Below, in pieces: positions 15,309 to 35,077 of a DNA stretch of 64,000 bases. Position numbers and translations under genes: made by a program. Every line of letters begins with the position of its first letter. Position 1 is the stretch's first letter. This DNA is from Halocaridina rubra (lineage: Eukaryota; Arthropoda; Malacostraca; Decapoda; Atyidae), in assembly GCA_037179515.1 (NCBI GenBank), contig JAXCGZ010015121.1, positions 155,001 to 219,000 on the forward strand, given 5' to 3'. Under the pieces are notes generated by a model. The model worked only from the letters and a program-made list of their open reading frames with translations, had not been told where the DNA came from and did not search any database.

Positions 15309-18265
15309 CAAAGCTTTTCATCATCATCATCAAATGGAAATAAATGTTTGTTTGTTTGTTTGTTTGTTTGTTTGGTTTCTCCTGTCAGTGGTCACCGCAG
15401 TGGATCAGTCATATCTGTCTACACCCTGTCTCCTGTGTCTTCCTCCGTCGCACCATACGCCCTCATGTCTTTCCTCACTTCATCCATAATCCTCCTCTTT
15501 GGTCTACCTTTCCGCCTCATGGTTGGTACCTCCATCCTCAGCATCTTTCTCCGAATGTACCCCTCATCCCTCCTCAGCACATGCCCAAACCATCTCAATC
15601 TCGACTTTCTCACCTTGTCCTAAAACTGTCTTACCTGCTCTGTTCCTTTAATATACACATTTTTAATCCTGTCCCTCCATGTTACACCCAGAAAAAAACG
15701 AAGTATCTTCAGCTTTGCCACTTCCAGCTCTTCCCTCTGTCTGTTTGTCAGTGGGATTGTCTCCAAGCCATATGACATACCTTGTCTTACTATTATCTTG
15801 TAAACTTGACCTTTCACTATTGCAGGTACCCTTTTGTCACCTATCACTTCTGTCACTGCATCTTACTTGCACTCACGTCTCCATCTCTTTACCAAGCACA
15901 CTTTGTTACTTTGAACATTTGACACTAAATGCTTAAGCTCATCCACTTACGACACCTCTACACCTTTCAACCTTCTTGACTCACCTCATCTTGTTCACTA
16001 CTCTTGCTTCTGATCACAGTGTCATTGGCAAACACCATAGTCCATGGCAATTCCTGCCTGATCATGTTTTTCAACCAGTCCAATACTATTGTAAACAAGA
16101 AAGGGTACAGGCTTGATCCTTGATACAGTCCTACCACCAGTGGAAAGTAATCCGTCAATCCTGCTGCACACCTCACAGCTGTCATACTTTCCTCCTTACA
16201 TATCCTACACCACTTTCACACACTTCTTTGCTATTCCAGACTTCAACATGCAATACTATAATCCCTCTATCAGCAACCTATTATCTGTCTTCTTTATATC
16301 CACAAACACAGTGAAATACTTCCTTGCCTTCTTTGTACCTCCACATCAATACTTTCAAAGCAAAAATTGATTCTGTAGTGCTACTTCCTGGCATAAAACC
16401 ATACTGCTGCTCACAAATCCTCATATCTCTTCTCAGTCTAGCTTTCACTACCCTTTCCTATATAATTATGTTGTGGCTGATTAATTTGATGCCCCTGTAA
16501 TTGCCGCATTTCTGCATATCTCCCTTATTCATAAAAACTAGCACCAGTATGCTTTTTATTAACTCCTCAGGCATCCTTTCACCTTCCAATATATTGCTTA
16601 ACAACCTGGCAAAAGACTCCACTGCCTTCACTTTCACACTTCTCCATGCATCCAATGGAATATCACCTGGACTAGCCACTTTTCCTTCATCCTCTTCATA
16701 GTTGTCTTCACATCCTCCCCACTGATTTAGTGCACATCCTGGTCAACAATCTGCGCATTATCTATCCTTCTCTCTCTCTCATTTTCTTTATTCTTGAGCT
16801 CCTCCAAATACTCCCTCTATCTTCCCAACACATGTTCCTCACTTTTCAGCACATTTCCATCTGCATCTTTTATCAGCTCAATCTGATGCACATCCTTCCC
16901 AGCCTGATCCCTCTGTCTGGTCAATCAGTACAAGTCCTTTGCTTCTTCAGTTGTGTCTAGCATCTACAGCTCGTCAAAAGCCTTTTCCTAAGGCTTTCTC
17001 TCATCTCCATTCCTTTTGTTCTGCATTTCTTAAAGTCCTATATACTTTCTGCATTATCAAGTTAGCGCAGTTCTTTTGGGATTCTCTTTCTCCTTATTCT
17101 TTCCTTGGTCTCTACATTCCAACACCAAGTATCATTTTCATATTCTTTTTCCTCAGAAATCACACCTAAGACCTCCCAAGCTGCCCAATCGCCACTTAAG
17201 CAGTTGCTGTCCAATCGTCCAGCCCTCTTCACCATTATTCAACTGCTCCACCTTCTCAATGAATTTCATAAAACATTCTTCCATACTCAACTTTCATCAT
17301 CTGATCCTTGGTGCACCCCTTGCTCTCTTTCTTTTCTTCACTTCCATGGTCATCCTTCAGACCACCATCCTTTGTTGACTGGCTACACTCTCTCCTACCC
17401 CTGCCACCACCTTACAGTCTTCAAGCTCTATTAAGTTGGATCTCCTGCAGTCCATGGTCCACCTGTTTGCATCTTCCTCAACCTTTGTATGTCACCCTGA
17501 GTACCTCCTTCTGTCTAAAATATGTATTCATCACAGCTAATTTCATCATTTTTGCTTAGTCCACCACCGTTTGCCCTTCCACATTACCTGTGTTCACTTC
17601 ACCAACATGCGTAATGAGATCTGCTCCAATTACCACTCTTTCATCCCTTGGTACACTCTCCCACACTTCATCTACCCCACCCCAGAAAGCTTCCTTTTCC
17701 TTCATCTCATACCCTATTTGTGATGCATATGTGCTGATGACAGTCATTATCATTTCTTCAATTCCCAGCTTCCCACACATCACTCTGTCAGACACTCTTT
17801 TTATCTCTAATATATTTTAATGCATACTTTCTTTAGGATTACCACTATGGCATTTCTCCTCCCATCCACACCATGGCAGAACAATTAAAATCCCACTCTT
17901 GTGCTCCTAGCCCTGCTGCCTTCCACATTGTCTCTAAAACGTACAGTATATCTATTATTCTTCTCTCCATCATATCAAATAAATGTCCCCCTTTCCCCGT
18001 CATAGTACAAATATTCAGAATACCATTTCTTATCTCCGCACTCCCAATCCACCTGATATACCTCCAACGCTCATTCCTTTTCTCTCTCTTCTACTTTGCC
18101 CAGCAGTAGCCCAATTTTCATGAGCACCCTACTGACCAGCATATGAGGTGATCGTTGGTAATCCGTGCCTCGGCCGATCCGGCATGATACCCTATCAATT
18201 TCTCCTCATATCTGCTTGGCACAAGTTTTTTCGGGATGCTCTTCCTGACGCAACCCTCCATATAT
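15309..18265 (-). mobile_element. RTE-type (BovB-like) non-LTR retrotransposon, decayed
   Basis: The minus-strand element spans endonuclease to C-terminus. Its 3' tail, read in sense, ends with a (TTTG)n-like tract (complement of 15343-15374) and GATGATGATGATG (complement of 15317-15333), a tail style known from RTE elements. The 5' side in sense carries GGTTGCGTCAGGAAGAGCAT and CTTGTGCCAAGCAGATATGA, typical of this family's upstream region. It sits inside the degenerate AG-rich array, which continues on both sides. Confidence 0.88.
15413..18100 (-). pseudogene. RTE endonuclease/reverse transcriptase pseudogene
   Basis: Minus-strand pieces in order: endonuclease N-terminal remnant (about 18040-17830, ILNICTMTGKGG); SDRVMCGKLGIEEMIMTVIS and ERVVIGADLITHVGEVNTGN (17795-17560, where the usual GADFNGHVG reads GADLITHVG); RT entry WRSVKVKAVESFARLLSNIL with CGNYRGIKLISH (16679-16458); GLYQGSSLYPFLFTIVLDWL and the catalytic box FAND in place of FADD (16021-16032); C-terminal GLETIPLTNRQREELEVAKL (about 15770) and RLRWFGHVLRRDEGYIRRKM (15600 on). 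Many stops and frameshifts; inactive. Family motifs are recalled from RTE/BovB-like elements. Confidence 0.87.
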
Positions 18266-18269
18266 ATTC

Positions 18270-18960
18270 GGATTAGGTTACGTACTCATAGTTTATAAAG
18301 GGATAATACAGGAAAACAAAAAATCAAAGCTAAAAAAACTTTTGAAAAACTCGGAAGGAGGAACAGGAAAACAGGAGATAATAATTTTAAATGGTCTTCA
18401 TGACTAATAAAATGAGAAGATAGGAAGAGGAACAACCAACATAATTCGTACACAAATGTTTTTAAGACTGGTAACACTAGGAGAGTAGAGTGGAAACATT
18501 ATGAAACGAAGAAAGAATAACAGGAACCAGTGACGATATCTTCTAAAAGAAAAATATCGAGATAGATAAAATGAGATAAAAGAACAAACAAATGTTAAGA
18601 GAATTAAAATGTTTCCTGTTAAAAAAGAAGGAAGGAAACAATAAAATTATACAGAATAAGTTAGTAAATAAATAAATAATTCAAGCAAAAAAAATAAAAG
18701 AACAATATAAAAAGAAATAATTTTCATGAATGATATATCAAAAAGAGAAGATTTGATAAAACAGTTTTGAATGTTTTACAAAGGTTATATCTGTTAAAAG
18801 GAAAATGAAAGTTTCTTCCTTGCAAGACAAAAAAGGAAAAGAGTTACTCTGCCTAGACTTATTTTTTGTCAAGCAAACTTTCAAGAGATATGGGTTGATT
18901 TTATCATTTTTTCTTTTTAAAGACAGGTATGACCGTAGCATTATGTTCCTTCACTTTATG
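18270..18960. repeat. Degenerate AG-rich tandem array, right part
   Basis: Resumes the phrases of 13800-15308 after the RTE insertion (GACTAATAAAATGAGAAGAT, GGAACAACC, AACAGGAACCAGTGACG). From about 18700 the similarity fades and nothing is recognisable up to the MITE at 18970. Confidence 0.45.
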
Positions 18961-18969
18961 TATCACTGT

Positions 18970-19072
18970 AAAGGGGGGTTTACACGATCAAACGGTTCGT
19001 CGAACGCGGTTCGACAGACAAGTGTTTGAACCGCGTTCGACGAACCGTTTGACCGTGTAAAACCCCCCTTTA
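18970..19072. mobile_element. ~103-bp hairpin MITE
   Basis: Inverted repeat with ends AAGGGGGGTTTACACG and CGTGTAAAACCCCCCTT. The arms carry CAAACGGTTCGTCGAACGCG and its complement around a short centre (CAGACAAGTGTTTGAA). It is the short form of the element in the 14.3-14.7 kb palindrome. Flanks CTGTA and TAGTT leave the target duplication ambiguous (2-3 bases). DNA transposon superfamily not assigned. Confidence 0.85.
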
Positions 19073-19073
19073 G

Positions 19074-19216
19074 TTCCCATTTTGAGATGGGCACAGATGG
19101 ATTAAGGCCGGGGAACTGAGGCTGGATTCCCTTCCTTATGCCCCGCCTTAGGTTCGAACGCGGGTCCGTCACCTCCCCAGTAGAGCACCCTACCACTACG
19201 CTAATGTGGATCCCTT
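19074..19216 (-). mobile_element. tRNA-derived SINE S2, minus strand
   Basis: In sense: GATCCACATTAGCGTAGTGG (tRNA-like 5' half and A box), GACCCGCGTTCGAACCTAAG (B box), then GCATAAGGAAGGGAATCCAG and the CATCTGTGCCCATCTCAAAA block, ending GGGAACTAA. Same order of blocks as the 11.3-kb monomers. It directly abuts the MITE. Confidence 0.8.
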
Positions 19217-19476
19217 TACACGACAACAGCATTTGGTTTTCTCAGGTCGTCACCAATTCAAGTAGTGACCAGACCCAACGTTGCTTAACTTTGCTGATCT
19301 CACGAGAAGCGATGTACCCAACTTGGAGCGGCCGTAAAAACTTATTATTTTTCATTGGTTCAAGAAGTAGAAAAAAAAAATTTGAGTCTTCTTTAAGTAC
19401 TAGAGAAGATACTGTCTACAGAGGAGTAGAGTTTCCGTATCGCAAAATAATAGATAATGGAGATACTCTCCTAAAT

Positions 19477-19679
19477 GTAGTCACCTTGGCTCAAGCGGTA
19501 GCGTCCGCGACTTTGAGGCGTCAGGTCGAGGGTTCGCGCCCCATCACGGTCTGAGGTTAGTAAGGGCATGAACTCAGGGTAACGATTACAGCTGCCAAAA
19601 CAAGTCCTTCGCAAGAAGGCAACCGTCCTAGCCCTTGGTAGAAACAGGGAGTCCGTGACGTAAAACCGGAACAGAACAA
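19477..19679 (+). mobile_element. tRNA-derived SINE S1, copy 3, with target-site duplication
   Basis: Head TAGTCACCTTGGCTCAAGCG, B box GGTCGAGGGTTCGCGCCCCA, and a body as in the other S1 copies ending GTGACGTAAAACCGGAACAG. It is flanked by ACTCTCCTAAAT at 19465-19476 and again at 19680-19691, a perfect 12-base target duplication. Confidence 0.95.

Positions 19680-24876
<5,197 letters not shown>

Positions 24877-24918
<42 letters not shown>
24877..24918. repeat. (CA)n microsatellite
   Basis: CA tract joining the tail of A5 and the truncated start of A6. Confidence 0.97.
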
Positions 24919-24922
<4 letters not shown>

Positions 24923-25400
24923 TGCACTTGAAAAAGCACATAGCTAAACTTGAAAAAGTACAAAGACATGCCACGAAACTGGTGCCAGAAATACGCAATC
25001 TCAGTTATGATGAGAGGCTGAGGGAATTAGACTTACCATCACTCGAAGCTAGAAGAGTGAGGGGGATATGGTGACAGTCTTTAAATTCCTTCATGGTTAT
25101 GATAGAGTGGATAGGGATTGATATTTTGATATGGCTGGCTCTAGAACTAGAGGTCATAGTTTGAAGCTTCGTAAGAAAACTTCTTTGCAGGATGTAAGGA
25201 AATACTTTTTCAGTGTAAGAGTAGTTGATAATTGGAATTGGCTAAGCGAGGAGGTAGTTAATGCTATCTCAATCCATAGTTTTAAGGACAGGTATGATAA
25301 GTATGACTAAGTATAAAATGGAACCGATTTCGAGACGGGAAGATACGAGCTTTGGGCTCTTTCCCGTAAACACAATTAGGTAATCACAATTAGGTAATCA
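24919..25400 (+). mobile_element. LINE-A copy A6 (3' fragment)
   Basis: Starts after CA at codons for LKKHIAKLEKVQRHATKLVP, runs to DRYDKYD stop and the 3' UTR with two TTAGGTAATCA units, ending in CA. One deleted G in the GGGGGG run near 25060 shifts the frame. Confidence 0.92.
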
Positions 25401-25411
25401 CACACACACAC

Positions 25412-26863
25412 ATATCATATTTAAAAAGTCACAGGAGTCAGGGGAAATTCCAAGATGTTGGAAACAATTAAATGTGATACCTATCTTTAAAAAGGGAAGG
25501 AGGGATACGGCTCTGAACTATAGACCAGTTTCCTTGACCAGCATAGTTTACAAAGTTATGGAGAAACTACTAAGGAAACATATCTCTCTTCACTTGGAAT
25601 CCTTCAACTTTTTGTCAGTGAGGCAACATGGCTTCAGAGAAGGTAGATCAACAGTAACAAACTTATTAAAATTTTATGATGAGGTAAGCCGAATCTTACA
25701 GGAAAGAGAGGGCTGGGCAGATTGCATATTCCTAGACTTCCAGAAAGCGTTTGACACTGTTCCACATTGGAGACTTATTAGGAAGCTGCAAGCAATGGCT
25801 AGAATAGGTGGAAATGTCTTGGAATGGATAAAAACTTACTAAGAAGGAAGGGAACAACGGGTTAGAGTAAGACACTCGGTGTCTGAATGGAGAAGTGTTA
25901 GTAGTGGAGTTCCACAGGGTTCAGTTTTAGGGCCACTTTTGTTCCTTGTATATGTAAATGACCTACCAGAGTGTGTAAATTCATTCATGAATATGTTTGC
26001 AGATGAAGCAAAGATTGTGAAGAAAGTAAAAAAACGAGAACAATGGTAGAGAACTTCAGGAGGATCTAAATAGTCTGCATGAGTGGTCAGAAAAGTGTCT
26101 AATGAAATTCAATACTTCAGAATGTGCAGTAATGAGAATGGGTACAAGTGCAAGAAGGCCCAAGCTTGACTACTCGGTGGCTGGAGTACAACTTCAAGAG
26201 ACAGAAAATGAGAGAGATCTAGGAGTAAACATACTGGCAGATTTGTCTCCAGAAATACATATAAATGGCATAGTAAGGGCAGCATATGCATTCTTATCAA
26301 ATGTAAGGGTAGCCTTCATTCACGTGGACAAGGAAATGTTCAGAAATATTTATGTAACCTATGTGAGGCCAAAACTTGAATATGCAGCCCCCTTTTGGCA
26401 TCCACGCTTGAAAAAGCACATAGCTAAGCTTGAAAAAGTTCAAAGACATGCCACAAAACTGGTGCCAGAAATACGCAATCTCAGTTATGATGAGAGGCTG
26501 AGGAAATTAGACTTACCATCACTCGAAGCTAGAAGATTGAGGGGGGATATGGTGACAGTCTTTAAATTCCTTCATGGTTATGATAGAGTGGATAGGGATC
26601 GATATTTTGATATGGCTGGCTCTAGAACTAGAGGTCATAGTTTGAAGCTTGGTAAGAAAACTTGTTTGCAGGATGTAAGGAAATACTTTTTCAGTGTAAG
26701 AGTAGTTGATAATTGGAATTGGCTAAGCGAGGAGGTAGTTAACACTATCTCAATCCATAGTTTTAAGGACAGGTATGATAAGTATGACTAAGTATAAAAT
26801 GGAAGCGATCAGGAGACGGGAAGATACGAGCTTTGGGCTCTTTCCCGTAAACACAATTAGGTA
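25412..26863 (+). mobile_element. LINE-A copy A7 (RT to 3' end)
   Basis: Starts after (CA)n at the codons before ESGEIPRCWK and contains the complete RT and C-terminal domain. Breaks: a stop at 25840-25842 (TYLEGRE reads TY*EGRE) and an extra A near 26030. The catalytic box reads FADE. The last 229 codons (26102-26791) are open: KLDYSVAGVQLQETENERDL through NWLSEEVVNTISIHSFKDRY. The 3' UTR has a single TTAGGTAA unit followed by TA instead of CA. Confidence 0.92.
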
Positions 26864-26990
<127 letters not shown>

Positions 26991-27361
26991 CCAGTGCAAA
27001 GCAATTCTTGCCATAAGGAGGCAGTTTTATTACACATTTACATTTTTATGAGTAAGCATCTTTAACAGTCAGGATTTTTGCTACGTATTAAGGGTCAAGA
27101 ATGGGAACTGTGACACAATTTTACGAGAGAGAGAGAGAGAGTATAGATTTTCAACTTTTTAAACGAGGATTGCCTCGTAGAGTCACTTCCTTTTATTCAT
27201 TCTAACGCAAAAGAATCTCATAACGAAGTTGCTCAAAACTTGTTTTAACTTAATTTGTGATGAAGACTCTCCACAATTGTTGCAAAAAGGAGTCCCTCGA
27301 TGAGATCCTCCCTCAAAAGAGCTACTCTTTTCATTTCAAGGCGAATTTGTGACTGAAGTTT

Positions 27362-27937
<576 letters not shown>

Positions 27938-28877
27938 CTGGTGCTTGCGGGAAAGAGCCCCATGCTAGTAACTCCCTGTCTCCTAGTCGGTTCCATTTTT
28001 TTAATTAGTGATGCTTATCATACTTGTCCTTAAAACTATGGATTGAGTTAACATTAACTACCTCCCAGTTCAGCCAACTTCAATCATCAACTACTCTTAC
28101 CCTAAAAAAGTACTTCCTTACATCCTGCAAAGAAATTTTATTACGAAGCTTTAAACTATGACCTCTAGCTCTAGTGCCAGATCAAAATATCGATCCCTAT
28201 CCACTCTATCATAACCATGAAGGAATTTAAAAACTGTCACCATATCCCCCCTCATTCTTCTAGTTGCGTGGCATGTCTCTGAACTTTTGCCAGCTTAACT
28301 ACGTTCTTTTTCAAATGTGGATTTCAAATAGGGCTGAATATTCAAGCTTTGGCTTCACATATGTTACATAATTAGTTTTGAGTATATCCTTGTCCATGTG
28401 CCTGAAGGCTACCCTTACATTTGCTAAGAAAGCATATGCTGCCCTTACTATGTCATTTATATGTAGTTCTGGAGACAAATTTGCCAGTAAGTTTATTCCT
28501 AGATGTCTCTCATTCTCCATCTTTTGAAGTTCTGCTCCTGCTATTGAGTATTCAAGCTTTGGCCCTCTAGCACTTGTACTTTCCTGACCAGTCATGCAGA
28601 CTAGTTAAGTCTTCCTGAAGTTCTCTACCATTGTTCTCGTCCCTTACTTTCTCCTTAATCATTGCATCATCTGAAAACATATTCATGAATAAATTTGCAG
28701 ACTCTGGTAGGTCATTTATATATACAAGGAACAAAAGTGGCCATAAAACTGAACCCTGTGGAACTCCACCACTATCCCTTTTCCATTCAGACACTGAGTG
28801 TCTTACTCTAACCCTCTGTTCCCTTCCTTCTAAGTAAGTTTTTACCCATTCCAAGACATTTTCACCTATTCTGCATA
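27938..28877 (-). mobile_element. LINE-A copy A8 (minus strand, diverged)
   Basis: Sense reading starts at RIGENVLEWVKTYLEGREQRV, passes through GGVPQGSVLWPLLFLVYIND and a catalytic box of FSDD, then ELQKMENERHLGINLLANLS and the C-terminal region. A deletion removes about 60 bases around 28262 and other indels occur. The 3' UTR ends CCCGCAAGCACCAGTAGGTA against (TATG)n rather than TG. Confidence 0.9.
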
Positions 28878-28884
28878 TATGTAT

Positions 28885-31800
28885 GTATGTATGCATGTAA
28901 TGCGCAATGTAATTCCTAATTATAATTGTCTGATTGTACTTGAATAAAAGAACCCTGTGCTCATAACTCAAGGTCCTCGTTTCAGTCTCATTTGTACATG
29001 AGTACAAAATGATGCTTCTTGCATATGTTCTTTAAACTACCAATGCAGTCTGCATTACCTACTTCCTCATCTAACGAATTTCAATTATCAACTGATCTTA
29101 CACTAAAAACTATACTTCCTAGCATCCTGGAAAGAAGTTTTGTTACGAGGGTTCAAACTGTGACCTTTAGTTCTAGAGCACTCATATAAAAAATATCACT
29201 CCCTGTCCTCTCTGCCAAAATCAAGAAATAATTTAAAGCAATCACCATATTTCCCCTTTTCCTTCTAGCTTCAAGTGATGATAAAGAGATTGCCTATTTC
29301 GGTCACCAGTTTTGTACCATGTCTCTGAACTTTTCAAATTTATTATATGCTTTCCCAAATGCAGATTCCAAAAAAGTACTGGATATTCATGCTTTGGCCT
29401 CACATAAGCTACTTAAATATTTTTGAACATATCCTTATCCATGTGTCTGAAGGCTATCCTCACATTTGCTAAGAAAGCCTTTACTATATCATTTACATGC
29501 ATTTCAGGAGACAAACCTGCCAATACATTTACTACTAGATTTCTCTCGATCTCTGTCTCTTGAATTTCTACACCTGCTATTAAGTACCCAATCTGAAGCC
29601 GTCATACACCCGTGACATTCCAAGTATCTTACAACTTTAAAGAGCATTAAATTTTATTAACCACTTTTCTGACCATTCATGTAGATTATGAAGGTCTCTC
29701 TATAGTTCTCTGCCTTTGTTCTTGCCATTTAGTTTCTTTAAAATTTTTGCATTATCTGCAAACATATTCAACTTTGCATTTACAGACGTTTATAGACTAA
29801 TTACATATACAAGGAACAAAAGTGGCCCTAAATTTGAACCCTGTGGAACCCAACGACAAAACTCTTTCCAGTCAAACAATAAGTGTCTTACTCTAACCCT
29901 CTGTTCCCTTCCTTCTAGGTAAGTTTTTATCCACTCCAAGACTTATCCACCAGTTTTTGCCATTACTTGCAGCTCCTTAATAAGTCTACCATGTGGGACT
30001 GTATTAAATGCCTCCTGAAAATCTAAGAATATGCAGTCTGACCAGCCCTCTCTTTCTTGTAAGATGTGGCTGACCTCATTACGAACTTCTAGTAAGTTTA
30101 TTACTGTATATCTGCTTTCTCTAAAGCCATGTTGACTCACCGACAAAAAGTTGAAGGAATCTGTGTGAAAATCGATGTGTTTTATTAGTAATTACTCCAT
30201 AGTTTAGCAAACTATGCTGGTGGAGGAAACAGGACTCTTGTTTTGAGCTGTGTTTCTCCCTTCCTTCTAGAAGATAGGTACCATGTTTGCTTGTTTCCAG
30301 GATCTTGGAATATCACCAGATTCCAGCGACTTTTCTGTATAATGAACGATAATGGTTCAGCACACTTCTTAAGGATGTAATGGGATATGTCATCAGGCCC
30401 TATTGTGTTATGGGCCTCTAACCCCATCAACGCTTTGCCTACTCCTGTAGCTGAAAAGATGATGTTCTCTAATGCTGGCCCACGATCTCTTATCTCTGTT
30501 ATATGAGGGGTAGGAGTATTTTCTACTTTAAATACTGACTTGAACTCCTTGTTCAGTTCCTTGCATATTTCTTTGTGTGTCTCAGTGATGCTTCCATCTT
30601 CCCTCTTTAAATTGAAAACATGTTCATTGGCCTTCAATTTTTCCTGCCAAAGCTGTAAAAATGTTTGAGATTTTCTCTAGCCTTCCTGGTGATATCTCTT
30701 TCATAATCCCTCTCTGCCTCTCTTGTTTTACTTAGATAATCATTTCTTGCTCATTTGTAAATCTCCCAGGTATTTATACTTTTCTCATCCTATAATTATT
30801 CCTCCATTTGTCTTTCCACACATCAGCTCTCTTACAGTCATTACTGAACCATTTTTCTCTGGCATTATTATCTCATATTTTGGTGAATAGTATGCAACAG
30901 CTATCTTCTTATATTCCTCACAATAACTTTCATACATCTCTTGTACAGATTTGTTGTTAAATAAAGTCCTCCAGACAATACCTGCAAAAGGATAAATAAT
31001 TTGGTTGTAGTCTCCTTTTGAATAGTAGCAAACAGCAGATACTTCTACCAATTGGTGGCTCATACTCAAGTTTGCCAATAGTCAACATATTATCTGTGAA
31101 TACTAATTCAAACAGTGATGGCTCCTCTTCACCCCTGATCCTCATTAGTTCTAGTGCATGCTAGTGCAGAATCTTTCCTTGTTTACAATATAGGAATCTG
31201 GCCACAAAAGATACCTCATCACTGTGCATGTCAAGACTAGTCCAATCTGTCTCTATGATGAAAATTCTCTGTAATTAATATCCTACACTTTTTCTCCCAT
31301 GTGATGTTTACAACTGAGTGTATAACTTCAAAAGTACCCTTGGTACTGTCTTCATAAACCTCTTTCTTTTGTTGATTCCTTGGTGGATTATATATAATAG
31401 CCAATTTAATACTTTCTGAAGCCGTATTTATGCGAAAAACAAGAAATTCCATGAAATAACATTTGTATAGCAAATTTATTTCTTAAACTTGAAACCTTTT
31501 ACTTATAAGAATTGCTATCCCCCCACCAGTCCTCTCATATCTTTCAACCCTCGTTATTTTGATATCCTAAGGGAAACTATGACACTGAAGTTAGTCTCTG
31601 TAACTGATACTATATCTGCCTTACTGTCATGTATCCAGTTCTTTAATTCTACCGCTTTACTACCTATCCCATCAGAATCTGTGTACAGTAATCTTAATGA
31701 GGGTGTGTACTCTGATTTCCCAGCCTTTTCCTTATCTTCTTTAACTGGATGAACCCTGGAACAAAAATTTCTCTTCACGCTTTGTTTCTGCTCTCATTTA

Positions 31801-32127
31801 ACGCTTCACCTTCTTGTAACCTGCCTTTAACCCTTTCCATTTCTACCTGTGCTCTATATGGTTAAATGAACACTGTTCTGAATCCTTGAAAGTCTTTTAA
31901 GTTTCTGTTCTCTTTAGGAATTCATTACCAATATCCCCTCTCTCAAAAGCTACTTTCATTATCCTTGCCTTTCCCTCCCTATTGTATTTACAAAGTTGGT
32001 GAATGTTTACAGTATTCTCTGGACCCATACTACCCCAAGCTTCCTAATCATGTCTAAAACCCTAGCTTTATCATGTTCATGTCTCCCCTACCATACTGAC
32101 TCATGGGATTCATATATGCCTGAGATT
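28885..32127 (-). mobile_element. LINE-A copy A9 (minus strand, long, old)
   Basis: Sense reading runs from late ORF1 (about 32127-31790; ISGISESMSQYG-like codons) through ORF2 to a diverged 3' UTR near 28900. Endonuclease: LRLLYTDSDGIGSKAVELKN (31700) and VNITWEKKCRILI..ENFHH near 31280, where GDFNH has become ENFHH. RT: LEAHNTIGPDDISHYIL (30420), SVSQHGFRESRYTVINLLEV (30140), GWSDCIFLDFQEAFNTVPHG, and a catalytic box of FADN (29744-29762). Many stops and frameshifts. An AAATTTT heptamer is present at the ORF1/ORF2 junction, but the frames are too damaged to judge it. Confidence 0.9.
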
Positions 32128-32128
32128 A

Positions 32129-33512
<1,384 letters not shown>

Positions 33513-33516
33513 TTTT

Positions 33517-33542
33517 CCACACACACACACACACACACACAC
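33517..33542. repeat. (CA)n microsatellite
   Basis: CA tract shared by the tail of A10 and the 5' end of the full-length copy A11. Confidence 0.95.
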
Positions 33543-34002
33543 AGTACTGAGTTAAGTTGCCAAGTAGTACAGCAGTCTTATTTTCTTCATTTTTTTTTTG
33601 CTTTTCTTTTAGCTTTCTCTTTTACTATTTTGTTATTTTGTATATATATTGAGTTAAATGTAAAGTCTAATCCCGTGATAACATATCTTGGTTAGCAAGT
33701 CAGTTTATCAGTTAGGAAGAATATATAACAGAAACAGGTGGGTGCCACCTCAAACACAAATTCGAATTTTCCTTCAGGTTTGACTTTTCTTTTTCTTTTT
33801 CTTTTTATACTTAAATTACCATGGTCAAGTTTTTAAGTTAAGATGTGTGTTACCAGAAAGGAGACAAACTGAGTCACTAAATAGCACTTATATGGAGATA
33901 TAAAAATTCTGTGTGAAGCTAAATTAGAAGAAGTTTTTCTCTTTTCTTTTTTTTCCTCTTTCTCGTCTTCTTTCTATATTCTGTGAGAGGGAGAACATAA
34001 AA

Positions 34003-35077
34003 ATGAAGCCATCTCTGTCCCAAACCTCTCCCACCCATGGGTCGGGAGAAGGGGTAGTCATCAGGGGACTTAAACAGAGAATCAAGAAGTTAGAGGAAAT
34101 GGTTATAAGCCTTGATGATAAAATTCGGAATATGGATGGAGAAATGAAAGAGAATGAAACACTCAGAGAACAAATAAGATCTTTGGAGGAAGCAAATAAA
34201 GCACAAGGGCAGGAGAGAAAGGAACTAGAAAAAAGAATAAAGAAGCTGGAAGGGGAAAAGAGTCAACTAGAATCTAGAATTTCTAAACAAGATAAAAACA
34301 AACAGCTGAATGACAACCTAAAGGAATTAAATGTTAGTTCACTGCTCTCTTCTGAGAGAGACGAGATTGCTGCTTGGAATGTTCAGATTAAGGAAAACAT
34401 TGAACAGTTCAGAAAAGAGTTCCAGGAGCTGAATATGGAAAATGATGCCATGAAAACGTCCTTTGCTGATGCACTAAAGGGGAATGTGGCAGTAAAAGAG
34501 GCTGTAAAGGTGGTGGCACTGGAAAACATACAAACAGTTGACTATAAAGAGACAGTAATCGAAAAAATGAAAGACGTTGTGATGGAAAGGGCAAACCCAC
34601 TCATCAGACAGGCACTTGATAAGGAGAAGACAGTGGTAATCTCAGGCATAAGTGAATCCCAGGAGCCAACATGGCAGGGGAGACTTGAAGAAAATAAAGC
34701 TAGCGTTGTAGACCTGATAAGAAAGCTTGGAGTAGTATGTGGTCCTGAGGATATTGTAAACATACACCAACTAGGTAAATATTCGAGGGAAGGAAAGCCG
34801 AGACCAACAAAAGTAACCTTTGAGAGAGGGGAAACATGTAGGGAAATATTGTTGAGAAAAAAGTCTAAAAGACCTTCAAGAATGCAAAGAAGTGTTCATT
34901 AGACGATACAGAACACAGGAAGAGATGGGAAAGATCAAAAACTTGTTGCAAGAGGCAAGAAGGTTAAATGATGAAAGAAATGAAGAAGAGAAGAAAAATT
35001 TTCGTTACAGAATACTTCCAGACAAAGGGGAGATAAAGAAGATAATGACAGAAGATCAGGGGATGGGGCCTCATTAA
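34003..35077 (+). CDS. LINE-A ORF1, coiled-coil nucleic-acid-binding protein (one frameshift)
   Basis: ATG at 34003 follows the 5' UTR. Residues ~20-140 are a long Lys/Glu-rich coiled coil (RIKKLEEMVISLDDKIRNMD, RKELEKRIKKLEGEKSQLES). Residues ~205-300 form a compact region, VVISGISESQ ... KPRPTKVTFE, then VFIRRYRTQEEMGKIKNLLQ, resembling the RRM-like and C-terminal parts of LINE ORF1 proteins that trimerise and bind element RNA. A six-A run at 34857-34862 carries one extra A, judged by comparison with the frame downstream and with A12. It diverts the frame to a stop at 34900-34902. The true second half stays open to TAA at 35075-35077. Intact length would be about 358 residues. No zinc knuckles seen. 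Confidence 0.85.

Noticed and set aside
15344..17820. Many plus-strand frames of 60-145 codons
   Set aside because: Antisense to the RTE pseudogene, whose motifs are readable on the minus strand.
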